Below are positions 12,131-23,325 of a stretch of DNA of 64,000 nucleotides, piece after piece. Location: positions 248,001 through 312,000 of the forward strand of contig JAOVFP010000017.1 in the NCBI GenBank assembly GCA_025738555.1. Reading direction: 5' to 3'. The notes under the pieces were generated by a model that saw only the letters and a program-made list of their open reading frames with translations, had not been told where the DNA came from and ran no database searches. Each line of letters opens with the position of its first letter. Positions within the stretch are counted from its first letter, which is position 1. The position numbers were made by a program, and so were the translations under genes. The DNA is from Cyathus striatus (lineage: Eukaryota > Basidiomycota > Agaricomycetes > Agaricales > Nidulariaceae).

Positions 12131-12336
12131 GTTGAGCGTGGTTGTCCGGCTTTCCATACTTAAGGGATGTTGCGAGATGAATCATAGTAAGCAGCGTGGA
12201 TATTTCTCTCACCTATTAAGTATCAGCAGCTGAAATCGCTGGAGCCAAATGTCAATGGTCAATACTACACCATGTGCATGTGGATAACGTAGTCGGATGC
12301 CTTATCTGTAAGTAGTGAAATATGTTACATCTATAA

Positions 12337-12600
12337 TTGAAAGTCTTCATAAAAGTGCAGTGCAGATTATTGGTCGAAGGTATCCTCGAAATCTGCAAGG
12401 TTTCCCAGCAAGAAATCGATCGAGTAATTGGTAAAAATCGACTTCCCGAGTTTAGCGACCGTAGCTCTCTTCCATATGTTGAAGCTGTGATACATGAGGT
12501 GCTGATGTACGTGCTTTCTGGCCTTCCTGTTGGTATCCAATCCATGATATCCCTTAGATGGAATACTGTAGCCCGTCTGGTGAGTAAAATACTCAATATT
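12337..12600 (+). pseudogene. Cytochrome P450 fragment
   Basis: The plus strand encodes VSQQEIDRVIGKNRLPEFSD, then SSLPYVEAVIHEVL and GLPVGI. This is the J-helix to K-helix segment of microbial class E P450s (typical QxExDxVIGxxRLPxFxDR...LPYVEAVxKEVLR). The Arg of the K-helix ExxR motif is replaced by Met, and no heme-binding FxxGxRxCxG segment follows. No neighbouring P450 exons were found upstream; the sequence begins 180 bp from the transposon end. It is a short relic, probably once a multi-exon gene. Confidence 0.7.
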
Positions 12601-12927
12601 TATCGAAACATAGTTTTAAAAGTAAGGGGTCTCTACTGGGTGCCCCCGCAATTGCTGCACTTTATATCTTGTGTGATGCTTACATTTTGTGAAAGTTTAT
12701 TGTTATTCTACATACTTGTTTCGTAACCTTCTTTCGGATCTCTATACAATTATAGTGTCCCCACCAACGCTTTCACGGCGCACGCGCCCACAAAACACCT
12801 CAAAGCCTAACTATTAGTATATGGCTACAATATTGTACAATGTTAAGAAACGGAGAACTTAGTAAAAGCGGAGATACACGGCGTCTATCATGAGAGAGGT
12901 TATGTGTACACTCCTGTAGAACTGAAG

Positions 12928-14327
12928 CTATAGTCTGGGTCTACGCCGATACGACTGGCATTCGGACGGCTCGGGCTGTGCTCTTGTGGGGTGGGTGGGT
13001 TTGAGCGCTTCAGGGTGTGTATGGTTGATGAAGCGGGGATTGAAGAGTGTGATGGTGTGGAGGGAGAGTTGGGCTACAGCTCGCATGACAGCGTAACGAG
13101 GATGCTTTAAAGTGGTGTCCTGTATAGTGTTATAATGCGCAAGAGGGCTTGGTAAAGGTAGAGGAAGATACAAAGTGACAGCGTCTCTCACGACGAGAGA
13201 GGTTAGTTCATCTATTGAAATATGCACCACGGAAGGTGTCCAGTGAAGGGGAAAAGGTGGTAGGATACAATTAAGGTGGACGAAGTGATAGGGAGAAGTG
13301 AATGGAGTCGCAATGCAGAAGTCGAGTCGTATGTGGGAAGGCAGACTACGGGGGAGGAGGGGAGGAGGGGAGGAAGGGAGGAGGGAAGTAATGGGTAAGG
13401 AGGAAGAAAAGTTTGATCGAGTACACGAAAATGAGGAATGTAACGAAGGAAACGAGTGTGTAGTTAAACGAGAAACGAGGAGAAGATCGAAAACTACCAC
13501 TTAAAGAAAGCAACGTACCTGTCAGTCTCATGCATTATGCATCGCTCTCCCCATCTCCTGTCCAAGTTTATACCCCCACAAGTAAACCACCACACGTTTG
13601 GTTGGCCTTTAGCATCGTCTGTTTGCGGTATGATGCACACAGTGGGGATGGATCCAGGAGGGAGTAAGCAGAAAGATCTCTGTTGGGCGCGTGAGCATAG
13701 GAAGAGCTTGTGGAGGTTCAAATGTTCAATGGAGACAACGGAGGAAAGCAAATTAAGAAGAGGAAGAGGAAAGTGAACGAGATTGTAGAACGAGCGAAAA
13801 TAAGACAGGGAAAGGATGTCAGAGGAATATGTAAGAAAGGGGAAATAGTAGGGGTGGGCAAGGATTGAGTGAGCGGGGAGGAGAATGGAGTGGAGGGAAT
13901 ATGGAAGGAGGTCAAAGAATAGATGAGCGAAGGAAGTGTGTGATCAGAAGGGAAGGGGGAAGGAGTGGAGGGACAGTAGAAGAGAATGGCGCGGAGGGAA
14001 TATGGGAGGGGGCTCAGAGTAGGGGGAGCGAAAGAAGTAGGGGAAGGTAGGTGTGGGAAGGGGGAGGCGGAGGGGAGTAAAGAGTAAAAAGAAACAAAAC
14101 GGCAAGATTGTAATATAGGCACGGGGGGGGGAGCGAGGAACCACCAGGAAGGTTCGAATGTGAACATACCTCAGTAGCTGTACACGCATATCCATTACCC
14201 CGGACCACCTCTGAAAGTCCATAGACGTCGAAACCACTAAGTACTCTCTCGCGTTAGCTTCTTGCCACTTATCATACACTGGGGAGGTGGAGTGGAAATA
14301 TGCTACATCTGCGTAGTATTCAGACAA
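12928..14327 (-). other. Unrecognised possible gene remnant with long pyrimidine tracts
   Basis: On the minus strand, three protein-like pieces are separated by long, almost pure pyrimidine tracts. They are YDKWQEANAREYLVVSTSMD (near 14250), a piece with VWWFTCGGINLDRRWGERC (near 13570) ending at a GTACGT donor, and VVHISIDELTSLVVRDAVTL (near 13210). The intervening plus-strand purine tracts (13340-13400, 13745-14060) could be decayed introns or simple-sequence expansions. No ATG-started reading frame joins them convincingly and I do not recognise the family. Confidence 0.25.
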
Positions 14328-17300
14328 TTATGTATACCCTCAATGAAAAACGAACGAACGTACCAGTCAGCAGTCAGTCCTCAAACTTTCCACAAGAACA
14401 CCCTCTAAAGAATCATGAAACGAATCCAAGAAAGCTTACCATCTTGATTTAATTTCTATCTTCCACATAAGTCTCCTCCAACTCATTTTATACAAATGTA
14501 ATATGCACCTGGCCTTCTTTGACTGTGCGAAGTGGTCAATAGCAGTCTAAAGTCTGCGTTTGGTCGGACTTGGGACTCTGTTATCGTGCATAGGAGGCTC
14601 TATGTGAAAGTGTTTGATATGATGGATGGATGCAGGGATGGAGATGTACGTTCATCAACATCGATGCTGCTGGATCATGGATGTAAACCTGGATGACGGC
14701 GGTGTGACGCTCATCGTTGTGGGAGTCAATCCCGAGTTCCGGAATCAGCGGCGGGTGTTCAACAACACAGCGGGACTTGGCAGTTGAATAATATTAAAAG
14801 AGAGGTTTTTTCCATCTACGAGATGTGATGGAGTTGTAGAGCTTTAGAGTTGTCAGATCCAACCCTCTCCTGCCTCATCCGTTCCATCCACCCATACCTG
14901 AACGTAAAGTACTCCATTCTCGATTACGACCCTCGCGGCAAACGTATCCCACCCCACTGTCCCAGAACCTGTAGTCCTTTCTTCGAGTCAACTGTTCCGC
15001 GTTGGTGATGAGTACGAACGTGAGCGGATCCAGTCTGAGCGTAGACACTAGTTTCGTGGAGTGAAGCGAGGTGTGGGCAGATGGAGTAGGGATCGTGGCC
15101 CATGGGGCTCCTCGACAGTTCCCTCGGGACTACATTACAGGCTCTACCAGATCACTCACCTCTTCAACACGTCCCTCTTTCCCTCATTCCCTACATCATC
15201 ATCGAGATTTACTACACTATCCCGTCCTATTCACCCTTCCACCATTACTTCAAAACATTTCTTCTGCACTTCTGATCATCTCGGTAAACGTCTCGCTCCC
15301 CACTGCCTCAAAATTCGTTGTTCCCTCGTCGAGTTCGCAGAGTGCAGCAAGCTGTGGTGACGTGTGGCGAGTACGAGTGTGAGCGTTAGCGTGTCTAGTC
15401 TGATCATACGCGAACCATAGAATCCAATACCCTTCTTGTGTTCCTAATAACTACTGTATACGATCGCGTCACAAAGGGTGCCAATTCAATTTTCGGATTA
15501 AGGATAGGACTTGATTTTTTCCAACGTACGTAAACCTTATGGCAACCAGCTCTAGTATGAGACCTCGGACTATAAGCCATACCCAGTCCTCTTTACCCGG
15601 TTCTTCGAATCTATTTGGTTGATGCATAAAGACTAGTGGAGCGAGGCGAGGTGGGTGGCGGTTGGAGTTAGGATCATGGGGGTTCTTGAGTAGTTCTTTC
15701 GGGACTACAGGATGTACTAGATTTCTCGCCTCGACATGTCCCTTCTGATATGGAGGCTTTTAATTCGATAAGAGAACAGTTCAGTCAGGGATTACAAATC
15801 CAGTCAGAATAGCACGTACCTCGATTGATCTTGGGTTCGAGAGCTGGGGTTAAGTCCCGCGCCGCCAGCTAAAATATGTAAATACATATCTATCAAGGGA
15901 ATAAAGCATCAATACAATATTATAAAGATCAGAAGAGGATACGAAGTATATAACTGACTAAGGACAAGTAATACTAGTACTGGAAGGATTCCTTTGTATA
16001 AATAAGACCTACATCTCTTGTAAGACAGCGAAAGGCGGGCACTGATGCGAAGTTGGAACTAGTGACGATAGCAAGGTGGTGATACTGCACCGACTAGCGA
16101 GCATCTATAGATAGAGAAATCAACTGGGACGATATTAGTTTATGATTGATGAACGGGCGCGCGTGCGCACGGAGATAACGCATATCATCAGCGCGGGAAC
16201 CGAGCACTCGGCGCAGTTCACTGGGAATAGTCGTACGCGCCTCGCGCAGTATTGCGCGTGGAACGCATCAGCGGGGACCTGGTATCCACACATGCTGGAG
16301 TCACGGCCTGTCGTGGGTCGCTGGATAAGACAGGCACAGGTTGGGTTGTGGTATTGTCCAATAAACGCATAGGTAGTTTATCGAAAATAGGTAAGATACG
16401 TACTTTATAGTTTGATCGTGTCGCATAGTTATCATATATAAGTCTCAGTGTAGGAAGAGGACAAAGTAAGTACTGCGCGATAGCAGTATTTCCATTCCCC
16501 ACAGACAGGGTAACGCAGACAGACACAGACAATCAGACAGAGACATATTTTCGAGATTGATAAGCAAGTGTAGCGCCTATAGAGTTAAAAGTAACAACAT
16601 TCCATTTGCGTTAGTTTACTATTTGAATACAATTTACATTTGAACCGTTATACACCTCGAATTTACAAGACTACTGTTAAAGCACAAGTACAATTGCTAG
16701 GGATAAGGTATTATTACATTAAGTAGTACTTCCAGTCTCGTAGTTTACTTGTAATTACACAGCAGCACCATCACTTCTTCCCTCCTTCCCTCGTTCTCTG
16801 CATCGTTAGTTACTACACTATCCAGGCTCACAGCTAGCGTCCACGAGCTGACTAGACCCACTCCCGCTGGTGCTCATTGCCAACATAGGACACTTGACGC
16901 AGAGAAGGAACCACAGGATTTAAGACGGTATGGAGGAATGCATATGCTGAGTGGGTCGCAACTGGCAGAGACGGAATATCTTGCGTTCAGGTACAGGTGG
17001 AGGGAATGGAGGGTGTAATTTTTGATCAGTGAGGACAGAAGGGAGGAAGGAGAGGAAGTATGTGTTGTTGAATCATGTACATCTCCGATTAACAAACGGC
17101 GAGCGTTTAGGTACTGGTTGTTTCCACCCGCGCACAAACTTTGAGAAGTACTGCTGAAGCGTGGAAGAGGAGGAAGCGTCCTTGGATGCCTGAATTATCT
17201 CCTTCCAATGATCACGGAAAGCGAATTGCCAGACTGAGCCCCTATTATCCTCCAGGCGACACGAATGGGAGGAGAAGGGGTATATATTCCTCCAACAAGT

Positions 17301-18324
17301 CGCTACAGCAAGAACGAAGGCTGGAGGTACAGAGGCAAGTTGTACGGTACAGTCACACTGTAGAGGCGAGAAGGAAATAACTATCAGTCCATGAACAGAG
17401 GGAAGGAAAACATGGGATGAATTTAAGGAACGTACCATACTGAGTCCCCTGGCGATCCTATTTCCTCCGTAGCGCTCCTACCAACTTCCACGCTCCATCC
17501 TGCCCCTCTCTTCGTGCTTCGTAGTCATAGCTGCTACTTAGAAACGAGAGTGTTCTGTGAATTCGTTGTAGAACCTCGACGGAGAGTTATCGTCTACTCA
17601 GTTGTTAAGGTTACTGTTTCATGTTACGTGTCGATATGTAAGTCAGACATGGAGGGGGTGTCGGTGACTGTCATGTCGATGCTAGTTCAAAACAGCGTAT
17701 GACTTCGTGAACAGGAGGAAGGGAGGAATAAACGAATGAAGGAAGATTATCGCATAGAACGAAACGTAACCTCTACCTTCCCTCTCCCAACCTTCTCTAA
17801 GTTCCAATCCGACCTATTCAAATACCCGACCAAAAATGTACATTCCACAAAGTAGTGGTGCGGTATCCTTCGGGAAGTGCTCTACGTTGCCCACACCTGA
17901 AGTCCAGGCTCTCTTCGTGCTTTACTGGGTCAGCGTGGTGGGCACTGCTTCCGACATTGTTCAACGTCAGCTAACACGCCAGTAAACTCGTATGGAGATT
18001 CTACCTGGTTGTGTATGTGGCAGTCCTATCTGGGGAAGAGTTATAGTTCTACTTCAAGTTGGGATGGACGAAGGAAAGAAGGAGCTGGAAGGCAGCAGCA
18101 ATTGCAGGGAGCATTGAGAGAACCATAGAGAGGCTTACCTAGTGTTGATGCATGCGTCGACAACGGAGCGAGTACAGTGTGACCAGAGAAGAAGGGGAAA
18201 TGGGAAAGGCAATGCAAATGAACCCGGACGAGGGAGGGGAAGACAACGGAAAAGAGGGAAAGAGAAATGGAACAAGAACATTGATGAATGTTACGGTAAC
18301 CGATCACAAAGTGTCCTAAAAAGG
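14328..18324. other. No recognisable gene; degenerate repeats
   Basis: About 4 kb with many short ORFs but no family I recognise. A unit starting near 15061 (GCGAGGTGTGGGCAGATGGA) recurs in diverged form near 15640 (GCGAGGCGAGGTGGGTGGCG), about 577 bp away, and part of it (CTACACTATCC with CCTCCTTCCCTC upstream) recurs near 16770-16830. Exon-like minus-strand pieces occur near 17100-17250 (SVWQFAFRDHWKEIIQASKD), unidentified. This looks like old duplicated sequence under decay. Confidence 0.4.
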
Positions 18325-18440
18325 CATCAGCCAATCAGGTAGCCAGAAAGCGAGACCCCGAACGCAATCCACAAATTGTCTTATAAGGAAATCCAAACCT
18401 CCCCAATGAAAAATGCCCATCCCTATTCGGAAATTCCATA
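18325..18440 (+). repeat. Dispersed repeat (related to 30961-31078 inverted and 2544-2577)
   Basis: The stretch with CAGCCAATCA, GCCAGAAAG, ATCCACAAATTG and GGAAATCCAAA is repeated in reverse orientation at 30961-31078. Its last 34 bp are identical to 2544-2577. No coding content. Probably pieces of one non-autonomous element family. Confidence 0.6.
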
Positions 18441-18662
18441 AGTACTGGTTTATGAGTTCAGAATGCAAGGCCGGATACAATGGCATCGCGGGTATAAACT
18501 GTGGTCAAAACGATATTACATACACTCCCCAAAATTCGAATCTTAGTAAAACTCCTTGCAGAAGAATATAGCATACTTAGTATACATACTTAATATATTG
18601 CTTGGCCTAAGTCTCAAGGCGGCGCATGGCGCATCACTAAGTACTTACGTGAGTAGAACTAG

Positions 18663-19313
18663 TCACTCCTGTCTGGCGACTTTTTTGCCGTTCGCAAAAT
18701 TCATCCAAATTCGACCTCAATTATTTTAAATATTGACTGAACATTTTGGCTGTCGCAAAATGTTCACTGTTGGCTAGTGCAAAATCATAGACAAATATTA
18801 CATTTTGTACATATTTTGTATGAATACAAATGATTCTTTTTGTTCTAATTTTAGCTTCATCAAAATAAGTGTCAAATGTAACGTTGTGAACATATTTTGA
18901 CCTCACACAAAATTTATTGTTTTGCATGACTGCAAAACCCATGTAAAATGAAACATTTTGCTTTTACTCCCAAAATAACAGAACTCCTGAACCTGTTATT
19001 TTAAGAGAAAAAGCAAAATGTTTCATTTTGCACGAGTTTTGCAGTCATGCAAAACAATAAATTTTGTGTGAGGTCAAAATATGTTCACAACGTTACATTT
19101 GACACTTATTTTGATGAAGCTAAAATTAGAACAAAAAGAATCATTTGTATTCATACAAAATATGTACAAAATGTAATATTTGTCTATGATTTTGCACTAG
19201 CCAACAGTGAACATTTTGCGACAGCCAAAATGTTCAGTCAACATTTAAAATAATTGAGGTCGAATTTGGATGAATTTTGCGAACGGCAAAAAAGTCGCCA
19301 GACAGGAGTGAGT
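18663..19313. mobile_element. Palindromic (foldback) non-autonomous transposon, about 650 bp
   Basis: The two halves are near-perfect reverse complements around a centre near 18988. Ends are CACTCCTGTCTGGCG and its complement. An AGT trinucleotide abuts both ends (18661-18663 and 19313-19315), so a 3-bp target duplication is possible, and CACT ends with 3-bp duplications suggest a CACTA or Harbinger type (inference). Inside, words of the type CAAAATGT/ACATTTTG recur in both orientations. ORFs read on either strand (73 and 68 codons) are nearly identical because of the palindrome and are not genes. A diverged copy lies at 62171-62585. Confidence 0.82.
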
Positions 19314-20769
19314 ATGTACGCCGCATGGTGGGGTACGCTGGCTCCTACTCAAAACCCTCATACAAGACTATGCCCGGTGCCGGGACCACGTATCCCTCCA
19401 TATTTCTCCAAGTCCTGCAGTAATTAATCCGTATTTTTTATTCTATACCTGTGATGATTGTAGTAAGAATATCTGAATCAGTCGATTCGTTATGCGATAT
19501 TTGTGCTACAATCAAGCTTTGCATGTGAATAATCATTCTACATCCCTTCAAGGGTTCAATACCTATATCAGGGCTGACAGTATTAAAACTTACAGCAATT
19601 GATAGAACAGTTATTGGCCATCTTTAATCATAACAAACAGTGGTAAGATGAGTCTTTCGGACAATATAACAAATTAAATGACGTACATAAATAACTGGTG
19701 CGCTACTGCAACCTGCGAAGTCACTGCATTCTGGGTAGTAACCGTGTACATTCCTATAAAAGGAATCAAGAGTATATCAATTTACTGCCGGTGAAAGATA
19801 ACTGCAACAAATGGCAACGTTACCTACCACAGAGGACAACGTAGATCACACTACAATCGCGAAACACGACTCGAATTACAGGCACATTTCGTTGTACCAA
19901 ATATATTTTGGCTAGTGTGTAGAGCAGGCGTTCCGCCTGCACTACAAAACTCGACATTTCTCGAAGTACAGCGGCCAAGTCACGTGACCACTACGTAACC
20001 GACGCATCAAACAACAGCTCGCGCATAACACGTCTTTCTTATCGTTCTCTTCACCGCTTCACTCGATCCCCTCGCTGTCTACCACCGCTAAAACCCCCAA
20101 TTACGCACAAGGAAGAAGCTATCATTTATCCCACACTAAAATAGTGCAAGAAACCCCGACATCGTACCAAATTTGGCACTCCCGCAACAACCGAGCCTCC
20201 CTACCCCAAAATCTCTCTAAAAATTTTATTTCCCAGCTCGAACCGCAGCTCTGTGTCTCTCGAAAACTTACGTCTATCATACGGTCCGACATTCCCTAAT
20301 TTACGTAGTAGAACTATACCCTGTTAAGTAGTTTACTCGATCTCTTTCTTTTAAAAAGCCTGTATCTACCTTATTTACCCCCCAGTGAATTTATCCCCCA
20401 CTCACGAACAGATTACATTCGCCCTCAGTCTCTTATTCTATCTCATTCCATTCATCTCTAACCTTTCACCGTCTCACATTAGTTATATATCGACTTCTCA
20501 CTCCTCAAACACTCTGAGGATCTACTTAGAACTCATTTCGGAGTTTTATTGCCAACGTTACGTTCCCAATCGCCTCGTTATCTTGCTAACAGCTCGTTCG
20601 GACACCTTAGGACGTCACAGGAAGAACGGACGTTCGACCGACTCGCATTTATTTTCTTTGTTTAGGTGTTAAGCGCACCTTCACCCTTACAAGTGTACCA
20701 ACCCATACGATAGTTAATATAATGATGACCATTGCGCTACCAAAAAAATATTAGTAATATATATCGCAT
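19314..20769. other. No gene; contains sequence duplicated at 29190-29750 and a hairpin repeat
   Basis: 19430-19760 is clearly related to 29200-29530 (shared words such as AATAATCATTCT, GCATCCCTTCA, GGCCATCTTTA, ACGTACATAAA, ACCTGCGA), in the same position downstream of the DUF6533-like gene copies, so it belongs to one duplication. At 19914 the hairpin word GAGCAGGCGTTCCGCCTGC starts a stretch that recurs diverged at 35648. From 20030 to 20690 the sequence is C/T-rich with no supported gene. Confidence 0.5.
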
Positions 20770-21392
20770 TTAATAAAAGATTATACACAGATAATATACA
20801 GATGCAAAGGGCGTGTCGGTTGTGTTGCACGTCGCGTTGAACGGTATTGTGGTGTACGTGGAGTAGGCACAAGAAGTTTGGAGTGAAAACTCTATCATAA
20901 ACAACATTAGAAATAGTGAACTGATTCGTGTATTCTTGTTATATAGCGCATATACTGTAGCAGTCTTATTAGAGCAGGAGCAAAGAACGAAATTCCATAT
21001 CAAGTCATACCTTGAAGCGCAAGAATAATTTGCACTGATAATAGAAGTAAAACAGATGCGATGATCAGGTATATGAACCATAATCTACACATGCTTTCAG
21101 AGAACGGTGGTTCTATCAAGATATTTAGAACTACATAAACGTTTATGCTATGGCATTAATCTAAATTTAGCCGCTCTGAGATCGAGGAAATGTACAAGGC
21201 TTACGATTGTATGGCGAGAGCGAAATAACGCAAGAAAACAAAAAAGAGAACCACCATCATCAACCACTTTCCCACGATAAAATTTGCCTCGTCGTTACCG
21301 ACAACGACGAGAACGCCTATACCGTCCCTCTTCTCTCCACCAATCCTCTCTATCCTTTCTCTCCTCGCTCGTAGCTCTCGATTGACACTGGT

Positions 21393-23325
21393 ATGCCGGC
21401 ACCACCACCCCGACACGCCTCGGGGGGGCAACCTCCAGCCGCAGCACCTTCGACATCGCGTCCTCCTCGTAATATACCTACAACAAGGCCCCCATCGGTG
21501 AGCGCGAGCTCCCAGGCCCCGCTGGCTCCGACTACACGTGCTAGAACTGTTTTGGAGACACCACCGAGCCTCCAGACCACCAGAATGACGCCTGTGCAGG
21601 CGCGCGAGATCTTAGCGCATGGTACCTACCTCCCTGCTGGCCGTGAATTTGACACAAAATCAGCGGCCCTTATCCTCGAGCAAGTCGTCGAGGCTCTCCC
21701 AGTGTCTTCCAAAAGTAAGTTTGGCGACGTTTTTCGTGCAGTGGCAGTGCTACTTGACGGGGTAGCTGCTGGCTCCCTTGCCTCTATTTTGCAGGGTCAT
21801 CTAGCACCGACTATTGAGAAAATGGAAGGCATTGCTACACGGCTAGAATCTGTGCAACACAAATTCGATACTACTACTCGCAAGCTTGATGCTCGCCCCC
21901 GGCTGGACAACTTGCCTCATTCAACTCCACACACCGTGATGGAGGGATCTCAGTCTTCGTACGCGTCTATTGCGGCAGCCCCGCACGCCAAAGCTATCGC
22001 AGATACCACCCGGAAGCACTGCCAGGTGAGTATTAAACTTTCCTGCCCGAACGATGACAGCCCGAATGGGCTGGGAATCTCTCCCCCGAGAATGGGTTAC
22101 AAAAGCCAACCTCGCTCTTGATGCGCTGGAGCTTGAGGACGCCAGCCGCCCTGACCTTGTATCTATTATCGCGGCACGTCGGTCTGGGATTTTTATCCAC
22201 TTGGAGGTCAACACTCCTGATGCATCCCGCTGGCTTAAGCAGCAACGTATACTCCATGCGTTCGGAGACTGCTTTGATAGCACCTCCAATCTGGTGCCAT
22301 CCACCTTTAAACTCCTCGCTGAATTTGTGCCCACTACTTACCAGCCAGGCCCGGCCACGTCTTACACTGATCTTGAACAGATTAATGACCTCCCTTTGGG
22401 GTCGATCGTTGGAATTAAGCCTGCTCGACACCCTAGTCTATGGAAGACTGGGCAACGCTCTGCCCACTTTGTGGTGAGCGTACATGATCAGAAGTGGGCC
22501 AACCGCTTGCTGGACACAGGCCTAGTGGTTGAGGGTGCAAGGGTACGGGTCCGAAAGTTCCTACCTGAACCTTCCCGGTGTTTCCATTGTCAGAGGCTGG
22601 GTCATCTGGCACGCGAGTGTAAGGCCACCATGCCTACATGTGCTCGCTGCTCAGGAGCTCACCCTACCCAGGACTGCGAGGTGCTGGAGGGTGATCGCTC
22701 AACACACCGATGTGCTAATTGCATGGCTGACGGCCATGGGGCAGCATCACGGCTGTGTCCAGCTTTCCTTCGAAAGCTGTGGATCTTATATAATAAATCC
22801 AATGTCGCGAAATATGTAGGGTTCCCATCGGAGGACCCCTCTACATGGTGTCTTCGTGACAAGTCAGTGCCATGGGGGATTCCTGCACCGCTGTGGGCAG
22901 CTGCAGCTAAGCCTTTCTCTATTCATCATGCTGCGCCCCCGATGTCGCTCCCTCTCACTAGGGACTCCCCTATGCCCTTCTCTCTTCTCCCATCCCAGCC
23001 TATGCCTGAGGATGGTGCGGGTGCTATGCCACCTCCTTCTGGGATGCCATCTATGGGTGCTGAAGGCACTTCTGGGTTATCTCGGAAGAAAAAGGGTAAA
23101 GGTAAACAACCTCTACCTGTTGCCCCATATCTGGGCCAAGCCTCAGGCTACTCCCGAGATGTTATGTCTGGGTCTGCAAAGGAGCGTCGGGGGGGTACCT
23201 TGGATGGGTATGTCACTCGATCTGCCTCTCAGGCGAGCCACTACTCTGACCGTCCAGAGACCCAAGTGGGTCTAGAGGAGGGCGAGGTCCAGCAGCCGCA
23301 GTCCTCCTCCTGGGCAGATAATTAA
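21393..23325 (+). pseudogene. LINE ORF1: Gag-like protein with three CCHC zinc knuckles
   Basis: Starts MPAPPPRHASGGQPP (Pro/Ser-rich N-terminus), then a helical segment (SKFGDVFRAVAVLLDGV). After about 22050-22090 the frame changes; the downstream frame reads WVTKANLALDALELED and an RRM-like segment, then knuckles CFHCQRLGHLAREC, CARCSGAHPTQDC and CANCMADGHGAASRLC (22577-22760). The C-terminus is low complexity and basic (RKKKGKGKQ). The role in relatives is RNA binding and particle formation. One frameshift separates the halves. Confidence 0.8.

Larger units (their letters stand above)
2644..12159. mobile_element. Composite DNA transposon with long TIRs, integrase-type transposase and alpha-kinase gene (IS3EU-like, inferred)
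   Basis: The outer ends are GTATGGAAAGCCGGACAACC at 2644 and its reverse complement ending at 12159, each abutted by TTAA (2640-2643 and 12160-12163), which may be the target duplication. Terminal inverted repeats of about 1 kb (2644-3691 and 9878-10826 plus 12131-12159) enclose two divergent genes. The minus-strand gene encodes an rve/DDE-type integrase-core protein and the plus-strand gene an alpha-kinase. Assignment to the IS3EU superfamily rests only on the integrase-type transposase and is inference; the TTAA flank is not what I would rely on for that family. The right arm has been invaded by two hAT MITEs and partly inverted. The transposase has in-frame TGA codons, so this copy is probably dead. 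Confidence 0.78.

Noticed and set aside
13718..14167. 149-codon Ser/Pro-rich minus-strand ORF
   Set aside because: Composition follows the pyrimidine tract on that strand, several frames are open at once, and no domain is visible.
15826..15882. Possible tRNA (GGTTCGAGAGC and GTCCCGCGCCGCC words)
   Set aside because: No acceptor or anticodon stem pairs; only isolated B-box-like words.
18721..19253. Two almost identical 68-73-codon ORFs on opposite strands
   Set aside because: They are mirror images created by the palindromic element, not paired genes.
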